A DNA stretch of 64,000 nucleotides from assembly GCF_003058325.1 (NCBI RefSeq), contig NZ_CP028844.1:267001-331000 (forward strand). The letters run 5' to 3'. The stretch comes from Methylobacterium currus (GTDB lineage Bacteria; Pseudomonadota; Alphaproteobacteria; Rhizobiales; Beijerinckiaceae). The translations under genes were made by a program, and so were the position numbers. This document shows positions 8,722 through 17,302 of the stretch, piece after piece. The notes below the pieces were generated by a model, which ran no database searches, was not told where the DNA came from, and saw nothing but the letters and a program-made list of their open reading frames with translations. The first letter of the stretch is position 1; each line of letters starts with the position of its first letter.

Positions 8722-9639
8722 TCAGCGCGCCGCCCAGCGCAGACCAGCCACGGCGGCCGTCGGTACGGCCGAGGCCCCGAGGCTCGGTGTCAAACCACTC
8801 GGGACCACGACGCCTGGGCTCGCGCCGGCCCTGGCGTGGCGGTAGAGGCCGCGATGCTCGGGATCGGGCATCAGCGTCTCGGTGATGCCGATCACCGTCT
8901 CGGCGGCGCCGAGCAGCACCGCGCCGTCCGGGGCGAGCTGGTCGGCGATCCGGCGCAGCACGTCGGCCTTGGTCGCCGTGTCGAAGTAGATCAGCACGTT
9001 GCGGCAATAGACGATGTCGAAGGTGCCGAGCTGCTCGAACGGCTGCAGCAGGTTGAGCGGCCGGAAATCGATCATCTGGCGCAAGCCGTCCGCGATGCGC
9101 CACTGCTCGCCCACCTGCGTGAAGTGCTTGAGCATCAGCTGCACGGGCAGGCCGCGCTGGACCTCGAACTGGTTGTAGAGGCCGATCTTGGCCTTCTCCA
9201 GCACCTCGGTCGAGAGGTCGGTGGCGACGATCTCGACCCGCCAGCCGGAGAGCCGGGGTGCCGCTTCCGCCAGCAGCATCGCCAGCGAGTACGGCTCCTG
9301 GCCGGTCGAGGCGGCGGCGCACCAGATCCGCAGGCGCCGCTGGCCGGCCCGGGCCGTCAGTGCCCCGGGCAGCAGCACATCGCGAAAAAGGTCGAACGGC
9401 GTGCGGTCGCGGAAGAAGAACGTCTCGTTGGTCGTCATCGCCTCGACCACCGCGCGCTCGATGGCGCTGTCGCGGGCGAGCCGCAGGCAGCCGATCAGCT
9501 CGGTCAGCCCGGCAAGGTTGAAGCGCCGGCAGACCGGCGAGAGGCGGCTCTCGACCAGGTAGCGCTTCTCCGCCGTCAGGGCGAGGCCGGAGCGCTGCTT
9601 GAGGTAGAGGCGGAGGAAATCGAACTCGGTCTCGGTCAT
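8722..9639 (-). CDS. cheR: chemotaxis protein-glutamate methyltransferase CheR
   Basis: CheR methylates glutamates of chemoreceptors using SAM. From ATG 9639 (MTETEFDFLRLYL) the protein has 305 residues. The N-terminal helical domain holds the RFNL and TTNETFFFRD motifs; the catalytic domain has WCAAASTGQEPYSLAM (SAM binding), EIVATDLS and DIVYCRNVLIYFD. All are characteristic. The C-terminal 35 residues are variable. It ends the cheB-cheR pair, 40 bases after cheB. Confidence 0.96.
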   Translation of the reverse strand: MTETEFDFLRLYLKQRSGLALTAEKRYLVESRLSPVCRRFNLAGLTELIGCLRLARDSAIERAVVEAMTTNETFFFRDRTPFDLFRDVLLPGALTARAGQRRLRIWCAAASTGQEPYSLAMLLAEAAPRLSGWRVEIVATDLSTEVLEKAKIGLYNQFEVQRGLPVQLMLKHFTQVGEQWRIADGLRQMIDFRPLNLLQPFEQLGTFDIVYCRNVLIYFDTATKADVLRRIADQLAPDGAVLLGAAETVIGITETLMPDPEHRGLYRHARAGASPGVVVPSGLTPSLGASAVPTAAVAGLRWAAR

Positions 9640-9679
9640 CGACGCGGCATCCTCCCCGGGATCCGTGGCAGGATTCGCA

Positions 9680-10870
9680 TCAGTGGCCGCCCGGACCGGC
9701 GATGGCGGTCCGCAGGGCCGGGCCGATGGCCGGCAGCGGCAGGATCTCATGGGCGTAGCCGGCCCGCACCAGGCTGCCGGGCATGCCCCAGACGGTCGAG
9801 GTGGCCTCGTCCTGGGCGAGCATGACGCCGCCGGCATCCACCAGGGCCTTGGCGCCCTTGGTGCCATCCGAGCCCATGCCGGTGAGCACCACCGACAGGG
9901 TCGCGGCGCCGTAGACCTCCGCGGCGTCGCGGAACATCACGTCGACCGCCGGGCGGCAGAAATTGACCGGCGGGCCGTCGTTGAGCTGGATCACCGTCTC
10001 GGTTGCGCTGCCGGAGAGGCCCATATGGCGCCCGCCGGGAGCGACGTAGACGGTGCCGGGGCGCACCGGCTCGCCGTGCTTGGCCTCCGCCGCCGGCAGG
10101 CCGATCCGGGCGCCGAGATGCTCCGCGAAGACGGCGGTGAAGACCGGCGGCATGTGCTGGACGATCAGGACCGGAACGCGCCGCAGGGTCGCGGCGCCGA
10201 TGCTCTCGAGCACCTCCCCGACCGCCCGCGGCCCGCCGGTCGACGACCCGATGAGCAGGCAGCGCGGCGGGGTGACGCGCAGGGGGCGCGGGCGCACGCT
10301 CACCGGGGCCGCCGCCGCGGCCGGGCGCGGCACCGGCGCCGGCGCGGCGGCCGTGCGCTCGGGCAGACCGACCGGGCCGGGCCGCTCGGGCAGAGCCGCC
10401 GGGCGCGCCCGCGGCCGGTTGCGCAGGTCGGCCCCGAGCATCCGGATCTTCTGGACCAGGTCCTCGCGGAAGCTCGCCTGGGTGGTGACCCCGCGATTGC
10501 CCTCGGGCTTGGGCAGGTAGTCGATCGCGCCGAGCGCCAGGCAGCGCAGGGAGATCTCCGCATTGCGCTGAGTCAGGGTCGACATCATCACGACCTGGAG
10601 CCCGGGGCGCTTGGCAAGCATCCGGGGCAGTGCCTGGGTGCCGTCGAGTTCCGGCATCTCGATGTCGAGGAGCACGATGTCGGGCTGGACCCGGTCGAGG
10701 GCATCGAGCGCGATACGGCCGTTCGAGGCGGTGCCGACGATCTCGCAGCCGGCCTCCTCGAGCCAGCGCGAGACCAGGCCGCGGACCACGACGGAATCGT
10801 CGGCGACGAGGACGCGGATGCGCGGTCCGGCGCTCGGTGACGGGGTGGAGGGCGCGGCGGATGCAGCCAT
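9680..10870 (-). CDS. cheB: chemotaxis methylesterase CheB
   Basis: CheB removes methyl groups from, and deamidates, chemoreceptors when phosphorylated. The 396-residue protein has an N-terminal receiver domain (VLVADDSVVVRGL; phosphoacceptor in VLLDIEMPELDG; PKPEG), a Pro/Ala-rich linker, and the C-terminal methylesterase domain with the catalytic Ser in IGSSTGGPRA, His in QHMPPVF and Asp in GMGSDGTKG. ATG 10870 is chosen because the receiver begins about 17 residues later; earlier codons give only Pro/Arg-rich sequence. Confidence 0.96.
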   Translation of the reverse strand: MAASAAPSTPSPSAGPRIRVLVADDSVVVRGLVSRWLEEAGCEIVGTASNGRIALDALDRVQPDIVLLDIEMPELDGTQALPRMLAKRPGLQVVMMSTLTQRNAEISLRCLALGAIDYLPKPEGNRGVTTQASFREDLVQKIRMLGADLRNRPRARPAALPERPGPVGLPERTAAAPAPVPRPAAAAAPVSVRPRPLRVTPPRCLLIGSSTGGPRAVGEVLESIGAATLRRVPVLIVQHMPPVFTAVFAEHLGARIGLPAAEAKHGEPVRPGTVYVAPGGRHMGLSGSATETVIQLNDGPPVNFCRPAVDVMFRDAAEVYGAATLSVVLTGMGSDGTKGAKALVDAGGVMLAQDEATSTVWGMPGSLVRAGYAHEILPLPAIGPALRTAIAGPGGH

Positions 10871-10988
10871 GGCGTGTCTCGGTGGGCGCGCCGCGGGGCG
10901 GGCCGGGGGATCGGGCTCCGGTGCGTAGCCGGGGCGTCTCGGTCGTCTCGTCGTTCGCGCGGGCCGGCCCGTCGGGCTTGGGCTCACG

Positions 10989-11022
10989 GCGCCGTCGGCC
11001 TCTCAGGTGAGGCCGACGGCGC
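10989..11022 (-). terminator. hairpin downstream of cheY
   Basis: Arms 10989-11002 and 11009-11022 form a perfect 14-bp stem (GCGCCGTCGGCCTC) with a 6-base loop, 37 bases past the cheY stop on the reverse strand. There is no U-run. It lies within a 28-base-period imperfect repeat that copies the end of cheY. Confidence 0.6.
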
Positions 11023-11058
11023 GATCTGTCTCAGGCGAGGCCCATCGTGCGGTCGGTC

Positions 11059-11424
11059 TCAAGCGAGGCCGACCGCCTGGAGCTTGGCGGTCATGATGTC
11101 CTTGTCGAAGGGCTTCATGATGTACTCGTCGGCGCCGGCATGCAGGGCCCGGGCGATCGACGCGACGTCGTTCTCGATGGTGCAGAACAGCACCTTCGGC
11201 TGGTCGCCCTCGGGCAGCCGCCGGAGGGCGCGCAGGACCTCGTACCCGTCCATGTGCGGCATGTTCCAGTCGAGCAGGACGGCGTCCGGCATGTGCGCCT
11301 GGCACAGCTCGACCGCCTGGCGGCCGTCCTCGGCCTCCGCCACCCGGAAGCCGAGGCCTTCGATGATCCGACGCGCCACCTTGCGGATCACCGCAGAGTC
11401 GTCGACGATCAGGCAGGTTCTCAT
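11059..11424 (-). CDS. cheY: CheY-like single-domain response regulator
   Basis: The 121-residue protein is a lone receiver: acidic pair in LIVDDSA, phosphoacceptor Asp52 (VLLDWNMPHMDG), switch Thr in FCTIEND and Lys in YIMKPFDK. In the che context it should be phosphorylated by CheA and act on the flagellar switch or as a phosphate sink. It follows cheW by 17 bases, so cheA-cheW-cheY form one operon read toward lower coordinates. Many alphaproteobacteria have several CheY copies; which role this one has cannot be told. Confidence 0.9.
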   Translation of the reverse strand: MRTCLIVDDSAVIRKVARRIIEGLGFRVAEAEDGRQAVELCQAHMPDAVLLDWNMPHMDGYEVLRALRRLPEGDQPKVLFCTIENDVASIARALHAGADEYIMKPFDKDIMTAKLQAVGLA

Positions 11425-11440
11425 CCGGCTTTTCCCGGGA

Positions 11441-11941
11441 TCACGCCGCGCTGGCCGTCTTGCGCTCGTCGCCGAAGGCGAGGACCGCTTCGACGTCGAG
11501 GATGATCAGCAGCCGGCCGTCGAGGCGGTGCACCCCGCGCGAGATCGCGCGCCAGCGGGTGTCGAGATGGACCGGGTTCGGCTCGTAGGTATCGGTGGCA
11601 AGCTTCATCACCTCGCCGACCTGGTCGACGAGCAGGCCGTAGGCCTCGCCGCCATGCTCCAGGCCCACCGCCATGTTGCGGCCGTCGCCGGTGCGGTCGG
11701 GCAGGCCGAGGCGCCGGCGCAGGCAGAGCGCCGTGACGACCCGGCCGCGCAGGTTGAGCAGGCCCTTGATTTCCGGTGGTGCCAGCGGGACGTCGGTGAG
11801 GTTGGTGGCGATGAAGACGTCGTGCACACGGTCGATCGGCAGGCCGAACAGCTCGTCGCCGAGCAGCACGGTCACGTAGTCGGTCGTCTCGCCGGTGGAC
11901 GGCGCAGGCGTGCCGGCGGTGTTGGTGTTGGCAGCCATCAT
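11441..11941 (-). CDS. cheW: chemotaxis coupling protein CheW
   Basis: CheW links chemoreceptors to CheA. The 166-residue protein has a CheW fold: YVTVLLGDELFGLPIDRVHDV, LLNLRGRVVTALCLRRRLGL (the conserved N-L-R-G-x-V), GLLVDQVGEV and a C-terminal LLIILDVEAVL. The first 20 residues are Thr/Ala-rich. Two ATGs stand side by side (11941 and 11938); neither has a strong ribosome site. The gene lies 84 bases after the cheA stop. Confidence 0.94.
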   Translation of the reverse strand: MMAANTNTAGTPAPSTGETTDYVTVLLGDELFGLPIDRVHDVFIATNLTDVPLAPPEIKGLLNLRGRVVTALCLRRRLGLPDRTGDGRNMAVGLEHGGEAYGLLVDQVGEVMKLATDTYEPNPVHLDTRWRAISRGVHRLDGRLLIILDVEAVLAFGDERKTASAA

Positions 11942-12025
11942 GGGCGGGACTCGAGGCGGTATGAGGGCGTGGCAGGCGATGTCTGGGGCCCGGATGCCCG
12001 AAGGCACCCGGGCTTCGGCGAGCGA

Positions 12026-14755
12026 TCAGGCCGCGGCGTCGAGGGGGGCGCTGGTGATCTCGTTCACGGCCGCCACCAGGCCGGACCGGTCGAACTTCGC
12101 CACGCAATCGGCGACGCCGAGCGCCCGGGCGCGGGCGAGCGAATCCGGCGCCATCGTGCCGGCCAAGGCGACCACCGGCATCGTGGCGAGCCGGCCGCCC
12201 GCCTTGCGCATCGCCTCGATCAGGTCGAAGCCTGAGCGGCCCGGCATCTCGAGGTCGCAGACCACGAGGTCGAAGCGGGCCTCGCCGCCGAGATGACGCA
12301 GGGCCTCCTCGGCGTCGCCGGCCGGGGTGACGCGGAAGCCGGCCGCCTTCAGCACCGGGGTCAGCATCTCGCGGAAGAAGGCCGAGTCGTCGACGAGGAG
12401 CAGGCTCGGGGCCTTCGGCACCGCGCGATGCACCGCCTGGCCCCAATCGTCGTGGGCGAGCGGCAGGTAGTGGGCGATGTTGACGATCTCGGTCGCCCGG
12501 TTGCGCACCACCGCCGAGCCGATCAGGTCGGAGCGCTCGGTCACCAGTTCGACGTCCAGCACCTCGTCGACGATGTCGACGATCTCGTCGACCACGAGGC
12601 CCATCGAGCGCTCGCCGTCCGAGAACACCACCAGGGCCTGGGCGCCCTCGCGCTTCATGCCTTGCGCCGGATCGGCCGGGACGAGCGGCATCAGACGGCC
12701 GCGATACTGGATCAGCGGACGCCCGCCGACCCACTCGATCTTCGCCGCGTCGATCTCCTCCAGGCGCGTGACCAGGGAGAGCGGCACGGCCTTCAGCGCG
12801 TCGCCGCCGCCCTTGAACACCAGGAGCGTCACCGCCTGATCGGCACCGGTCTCCTCGCCCTCGGCCTCCGCCTCGACCTCGCCGGGCTGGCCGCTCGCCG
12901 TGCCGGAGCCGACCATCCGGGCGACGCCGTTCGGATCGATGATCAGCACCACCGCGCCGTCGCCGAGGATCGTGTTGCCCGAGAAGAGCGGGATGTGCCG
13001 CAGCTTCGTGGACATCGGCTTCACGACGATCTCTTCCGTGTGGAAGACGCCGTCGACCAGGATGCCGAAGCGCTGGCGCCCGACCTGGCTCACCACCACG
13101 AAGCCCTCGTCGCTCGAGGCCGGGGCGTCGGGCGCGTCGAGCCCGAGCATCTTGGCGACCGGCACGATCGGCAGCAGGCGGTCGCGCAGGCGCAGGACCG
13201 GCGAGCCGTTGATGCGCTCCACCGCGTGGTCGGTGCCGGGCTGCACCCGCACCAGCTCCAGCACCGAGACCTGCGGGATCGCGAAGCGGTGCTCGCGGGC
13301 CGAGACGATCAGGGCGGCCACGATCGCCAGCGTCAGCGGGATCTTGATCGTGAAGGTGGTGCCCCGGCCGAGCTGGGTCTGGATGTCGATCGTGCCGCCG
13401 ATCAGCTCGATGTTGGTCTTCACCACGTCCATGCCGACGCCGCGGCCGGAGACCGAGGTGACCGCCTTGGCGGTGGAGAAGCCGGCATGGAAGATGAACT
13501 TCGCCACCTGGGCGTCGGTCATCCGCTCGACCTCCGCCTCCGTGGCGACGCCGCGCTCGACCGCCTTGCGGCGGATCGCCTGCAGGTCGAGGCCCTTGCC
13601 GTCGTCGGCGATCTCGATCGTGATCGTGCCGCCCTCGTGGAACGCGTTGAGGCGGATCGTGCCCTTCTCGGGCTTGCCGGCCGACTTGCGCTCCGCGCCC
13701 GACTCGATGCCGTGATCGGCCGAGTTGCGCACCATGTGGGTGAGCGGGTCCTTGATGACCTCGAGGACCTGGCGGTCCAGCTCGGTCTCGGCGCCCTGCA
13801 TCACCAGGTCGATCTTCTTGCCGAGTTCCGACGAGAGGTCGCGCACCACCCGCGGCAGCTTCTGCCAGGCCGACCCGATCGGCTGCATGCGGGTCTTCAT
13901 CACCCCTTCCTGCAGCTCGGCGGTAACGTGGGACAGGCGCTGCAGCGGCACCTTGTAGTTGCCGTCCTCGTGACGGCGGGCGATCTCGAGCAGCTGGTTG
14001 CGGGTCAGCACCAGCTCCGAGACCATGGTCATCAGGTGCTCGAGGGTGTCGACGTTCACGCGGATCGTCTGCACCTTGCTGACCGGCGAGCTTTCCGTCT
14101 CGGCCGCGGGCTGCTCGGCCCGTGCCGCTTCGGGACGCGCCGGCTCGGGCCGGCGGGGCTCCACGGGAGCCGGCGCGGGTGGCGCCGCCTCCTGGCGCAC
14201 GGGCTCGGATGCCGGCACCGGCGCCGCGGCCGCGACCTCGGGGCCGGGCGTGTCGCGGAAGGCGCGCTCAAGGTCGTCGAGGGAGACCTCGCCGGGCTTC
14301 AGGGCTCGCTCGAGCACCTGGAGCACCAGGGTGCCGGAGGTCTCCGGAGGGGCGACGGGAACCGGCTCGGGCGCCGGCACCGGCCCCTCCGACATGCGAT
14401 CGAGGGCGCCGATCAGGTCCTCGTCGATGCCGGCGGGCTCGGCGGCAGTGCGCTCCAGCTCGGCCACGATCAGCTTGATCCGGTCGAGGGTCTGCAGGAT
14501 CAGGCTGACGGCCGGGCTCGTCACCGGCATGCCGTCGCGGAACTTGCCCATCAGGGTCTCGGCCGCGTGCGCCAGCGCCTCGAGGCGGGGCAGGCCGAGG
14601 AATCCGCAGGTGCCCTTGATGGTGTGCACCAGCCGGAAGATGTTCCGCAGGATCGTCTGGTTGTTCGGATCCTGCTCGAATCGGACGAGTTCGAGGTCGA
14701 CAGTGTCCAGGTGCTCACCTGTCTCCGTCAGGAACTCACGCAACAAATCGTCCAT
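12026..14755 (-). CDS. cheA: hybrid chemotaxis histidine kinase CheA with a second CheW-like domain and a receiver
   Basis: The 909-residue protein has: an Hpt domain with phospho-His44 (LVHTIKGTCGFLG), a Pro/Ala linker (about 110-225), the P3 dimerisation region, an ATPase domain (NSADHGIE, ADDGKGLD, GRGVGMDVV, GTTFTIKIPLTL), a CheW-like domain (about 480-610), a second CheW-like stretch (about 640-770) and a C-terminal receiver (about 783-900) with Asp834 in CDLEMPG. Classical CheA ends after the first CheW domain. GTG 14776 is an alternative start; ATG 14755 (MDDLLREFL) fits the usual Hpt start. It heads cheA-cheW-cheY. Confidence 0.95.
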   Translation of the reverse strand: MDDLLREFLTETGEHLDTVDLELVRFEQDPNNQTILRNIFRLVHTIKGTCGFLGLPRLEALAHAAETLMGKFRDGMPVTSPAVSLILQTLDRIKLIVAELERTAAEPAGIDEDLIGALDRMSEGPVPAPEPVPVAPPETSGTLVLQVLERALKPGEVSLDDLERAFRDTPGPEVAAAAPVPASEPVRQEAAPPAPAPVEPRRPEPARPEAARAEQPAAETESSPVSKVQTIRVNVDTLEHLMTMVSELVLTRNQLLEIARRHEDGNYKVPLQRLSHVTAELQEGVMKTRMQPIGSAWQKLPRVVRDLSSELGKKIDLVMQGAETELDRQVLEVIKDPLTHMVRNSADHGIESGAERKSAGKPEKGTIRLNAFHEGGTITIEIADDGKGLDLQAIRRKAVERGVATEAEVERMTDAQVAKFIFHAGFSTAKAVTSVSGRGVGMDVVKTNIELIGGTIDIQTQLGRGTTFTIKIPLTLAIVAALIVSAREHRFAIPQVSVLELVRVQPGTDHAVERINGSPVLRLRDRLLPIVPVAKMLGLDAPDAPASSDEGFVVVSQVGRQRFGILVDGVFHTEEIVVKPMSTKLRHIPLFSGNTILGDGAVVLIIDPNGVARMVGSGTASGQPGEVEAEAEGEETGADQAVTLLVFKGGGDALKAVPLSLVTRLEEIDAAKIEWVGGRPLIQYRGRLMPLVPADPAQGMKREGAQALVVFSDGERSMGLVVDEIVDIVDEVLDVELVTERSDLIGSAVVRNRATEIVNIAHYLPLAHDDWGQAVHRAVPKAPSLLLVDDSAFFREMLTPVLKAAGFRVTPAGDAEEALRHLGGEARFDLVVCDLEMPGRSGFDLIEAMRKAGGRLATMPVVALAGTMAPDSLARARALGVADCVAKFDRSGLVAAVNEITSAPLDAAA

Positions 14756-14851
14756 CGCGGCCACTCGTCGATCCACGCAGGATCTCTGCGCCGTGTCAGG
14801 CTGCCATGGGAGCCTTTATGATCCGTTGCCGGAAAACCTCACACTGGCCGG

Positions 14852-14879
14852 GTCCCGGTCGCAAATCCGACCGGGACCG
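14852..14879 (-). terminator. hairpin between chpT and cheA
   Basis: An 11-bp perfect stem (GGTCCCGGTCG) with loop CAAATC separates chpT from cheA. No U-run follows. It suggests the two genes are not one simple transcript. Confidence 0.5.
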
Positions 14880-14936
14880 GAGAAAAGCCCCGGCTGCGGG
14901 CGGGGATGAGGCCCGCTCCGGGTTTCGGCCTCGGGG

Positions 14937-15626
14937 TTAGATGCCGTTACCGTCGGCGCCGGTGTCGGCGTCGGGCTCGGCCGGGGCGGCGGGCTCGGCC
15001 CGGATCGTGACCGTGTCGCCGTCGATCGAGAACCGCACGCCCATCTCGGCGGCCCGGGCGACGAGGCCCGCATAGAAGGGCTGGATCGCGTGGGCGTCGA
15101 CGGTGCCGCTCGCCGGCGTGCCGGCGATCAGCGCCTCGACATGGGGCGGGATGCGCGCGTAGGCGCCCTTGGCGGTGAGCACGAAGACCGGCGCCTCGGC
15201 CTCCCCGGTGACCGCGACGTCGATCGCGCCGCCCCGCGGGATCGCCGTGACGGCGATGACCACCAGGTTCAGGAGCAGCTTGACCTTGTTCTTCGGGAAC
15301 AGCGCCCGGGGCGCGCTCCAGGACAGCTGGGTCTTGTCGTCGCCGAACATGCCGCGGGCGACGTTCTCGGCATCGGCGAGGTCGATGCTGGCGCCCGCCG
15401 AGCCCGCGGCCCCGAAGGCGATGCGGGCGAATTGCAGCCGGGCCGAGGCCTGCCTGGCGCTCTTGCGGATCAGGTCGAGGGCGAAGTCGCGCATCTCGGC
15501 GCTGTCCTCGTCCTCGAGCACCTCGAGGCCGTTCACGATGGCGCCGACCGGGCTGATGACGTCGTGGCAGACCCGCGAGCAGAGCAGCGCCGAGAGGTCG
15601 AGGGCGTCGAGGGTGACGGTGGTCAT
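14937..15626 (-). CDS. chpT: histidine phosphotransferase ChpT
   Basis: ChpT passes phosphate from the kinase CckA to CtrA and CpdR. The 229-residue protein starts MTTVTLDALDL and has the phospho-His21 in LCSRVCHDVISPVGAIVNGLE, followed by the EDEDSAEMRDFALDLIRKSA helix and a degenerate ATPase-like C-terminal domain that lacks nucleotide-binding motifs. This is the family pattern. The start is set by the conserved N terminus. Having chpT and ctrA in the same 8-kb motility block fits their shared phosphorelay. Confidence 0.92.
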   Translation of the reverse strand: MTTVTLDALDLSALLCSRVCHDVISPVGAIVNGLEVLEDEDSAEMRDFALDLIRKSARQASARLQFARIAFGAAGSAGASIDLADAENVARGMFGDDKTQLSWSAPRALFPKNKVKLLLNLVVIAVTAIPRGGAIDVAVTGEAEAPVFVLTAKGAYARIPPHVEALIAGTPASGTVDAHAIQPFYAGLVARAAEMGVRFSIDGDTVTIRAEPAAPAEPDADTGADGNGI

Positions 15627-15789
15627 GGGGGGCTCCGCGGGGCCGGCAGATGGTGTCGAGTCGCGGCGGCGCCCGCCACGGTTTGCCGGCACGGATAGCC
15701 GCCGCGGGCCGGTTTGAAAAGGCGATCCCGCACGCTCCGTCTCGCCCGGACCGGTCGACAAACCCGCCGGCGCCGGGCATGACGGGGGC

Positions 15790-16668
15790 ATGACGCCCGC
15801 CCCGATGACCTGCGGCCCGACGCCCGTCCTCTCCCTCGACCGCGTGCCCGAGCCTGCCGAGCGCGACGCCGTCGCGGTCCGGCTCGCCGAGATCGCCTGC
15901 GCGGCCGGCGTGATCCTGCGGCGCTACGAGCTGGGCGGCTGCCGCCATCACCTCAAGGAGGACGGCTCGCCGACGAGCCAGGCCGACCTCGCCGCCGAAG
16001 CGCAGATCGTCGCCGCCTTGGCCGAGACCTGGCCCGGCATCCCGGTCATCGCCGAGGAGACCGCCGCCGAGGCCGCCCCCGCCGCCCTGTTCTTCCTCGT
16101 CGACCCGCTCGACGGCACCAAGGACTTCCTGAAGGGCACCGGCGAGTACACGGTCAACATCGCCCTCGTGTCCGGCGAGCGGCCGGTCGCGGCGGCGCTC
16201 GCCGCGCCGGCCCTCGGCCGGGTCTGGGCCGCCGGGGATCGCGCCGTCGAGGCGCCGATCGTCGAGGGCGTGCCGGGCGCGTTCACGCCGGTCGCGGCGC
16301 GGCCCGTCCCGGCGGAGGGGATGACGGCTCTCGTCAGCCGCAGTCACGGCGAGGCGGCGGACGAGGCCTGCCTCGCGGCGTTGCCGATCGGACGGCGGCG
16401 CGGGGTTTCCTCGGCCCTGAAGTTCGGCCTCCTGGCCTGCGGCGAGGGCGACGTCTATGTCCGCTGCGGCCCGACCATGGAATGGGACACGGCCGCGGGC
16501 GACCACGTCCTGACCCAGGCCGGCGGCCGCCTGGTCGGCCCGGACGGCGCGCCCTTCGGCTACGGCCGCCGGCCCGGCCAGTACCGCAACGGCCCCTTCG
16601 CGGCCTTCGGCGACCCGGCCTATGCCGCCCGCGCGGTGCTGCCGGCGACGAGCCCGAAGCGGGCGTGA
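15790..16668 (+). CDS. cysQ: 3'(2'),5'-bisphosphate nucleotidase CysQ
   Basis: CysQ hydrolyses 3'-phosphoadenosine 5'-phosphate, a by-product of sulfate assimilation. The 292-residue protein has the inositol monophosphatase-family metal motifs: AEE at 88-90, DPLDGTKDF at 105-113 and EWDTAAGD at 231-238. An SPTSQAD motif lies near 60. ATG 15790 is used; a second ATG six codons in is possible. It is divergent from chpT and stands alone. Confidence 0.92.
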   Translation: MTPAPMTCGPTPVLSLDRVPEPAERDAVAVRLAEIACAAGVILRRYELGGCRHHLKEDGSPTSQADLAAEAQIVAALAETWPGIPVIAEETAAEAAPAALFFLVDPLDGTKDFLKGTGEYTVNIALVSGERPVAAALAAPALGRVWAAGDRAVEAPIVEGVPGAFTPVAARPVPAEGMTALVSRSHGEAADEACLAALPIGRRRGVSSALKFGLLACGEGDVYVRCGPTMEWDTAAGDHVLTQAGGRLVGPDGAPFGYGRRPGQYRNGPFAAFGDPAYAARAVLPATSPKRA

Positions 16669-16717
16669 CGCTCGCCCGGCACGGTCCCGAGCCGGGAGCG
16701 CGGGCCCGCCCGGGATC

Positions 16718-17200
16718 TCAGCCGCCGAGCGCGGCGTCGGACCGCAGGAGCGGCCAGCGCGCCTCCGCCGCGTCGATGACCGTCATGTCGGCCCGCTTGC
16801 GGCGGTCCGCATCGCGGAACAGGTAGAGCCTGTCGTCGCGCAGGGCCGCCACCAGGGGATCGGCCTCGACGAGCCGGCCGCCGGCCACGCCCTCCGGATC
16901 GAATCCACCGAGGCGCGGCGCATAGGCCTCGGGGGCATGCGCGAAGGCGCCGCGATTCGCCGCGGACGCGAAGCGCCAGACCAGGCCCGACCAGGTGAAT
17001 TCATGCGTCTCCACGCCCGGCGCGGGCGTGGGTCCGAGCCGGTAGGAGACCGGATCGAAGCCGCGCAGGGCGAGCGCAGTCAGGGGGTCGGCGACGTAGA
17101 GCCCCGGCACCCCGAGCGGCGTCTCGCCGCGGGCCGGCCGGCCCATCAAGGCGGGCAGGAGCGACAGCGCGCCGCGCCGCGTTAACCGGATCTTACCCAT
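16718..17200 (-). CDS. YHS domain-containing exported protein
   Basis: The 160-residue protein begins with a short signal-like region (LTRRGALSLLPALMG) that has a twin Arg. The body has a YHS-like pattern: ALRGFDPVSYRLG, EFTWSGLVWRFASAANRGAF and YAPRLGGFDPEGVAGG. YHS domains are found in metal-binding and sensing proteins, but the usual cysteines are absent here. A late acidic/basic segment (LYLFRDADRRKRAD) matches the C-terminal part of such proteins. Function unknown. Confidence 0.75.
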   Translation of the reverse strand: MGKIRLTRRGALSLLPALMGRPARGETPLGVPGLYVADPLTALALRGFDPVSYRLGPTPAPGVETHEFTWSGLVWRFASAANRGAFAHAPEAYAPRLGGFDPEGVAGGRLVEADPLVAALRDDRLYLFRDADRRKRADMTVIDAAEARWPLLRSDAALGG

Positions 17201-17302
17201 ATTCGCTGCATCTGTGGCATCCCGCCGCCCGTCCGCGCCGGCTCCCGCGGGCTCCCGCCCGACGGGACCGACAGAGACCTTCTAAAGCCGGGACGCTAAC
17301 GA

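Noticed and set aside
12293..14821. Very long forward open frame opposite cheA
   Set aside because: It is antisense to a clearly conserved CheA, is rich in Asp, His, Arg and Gly and has no motif. Long shadow frames are expected at this GC content.
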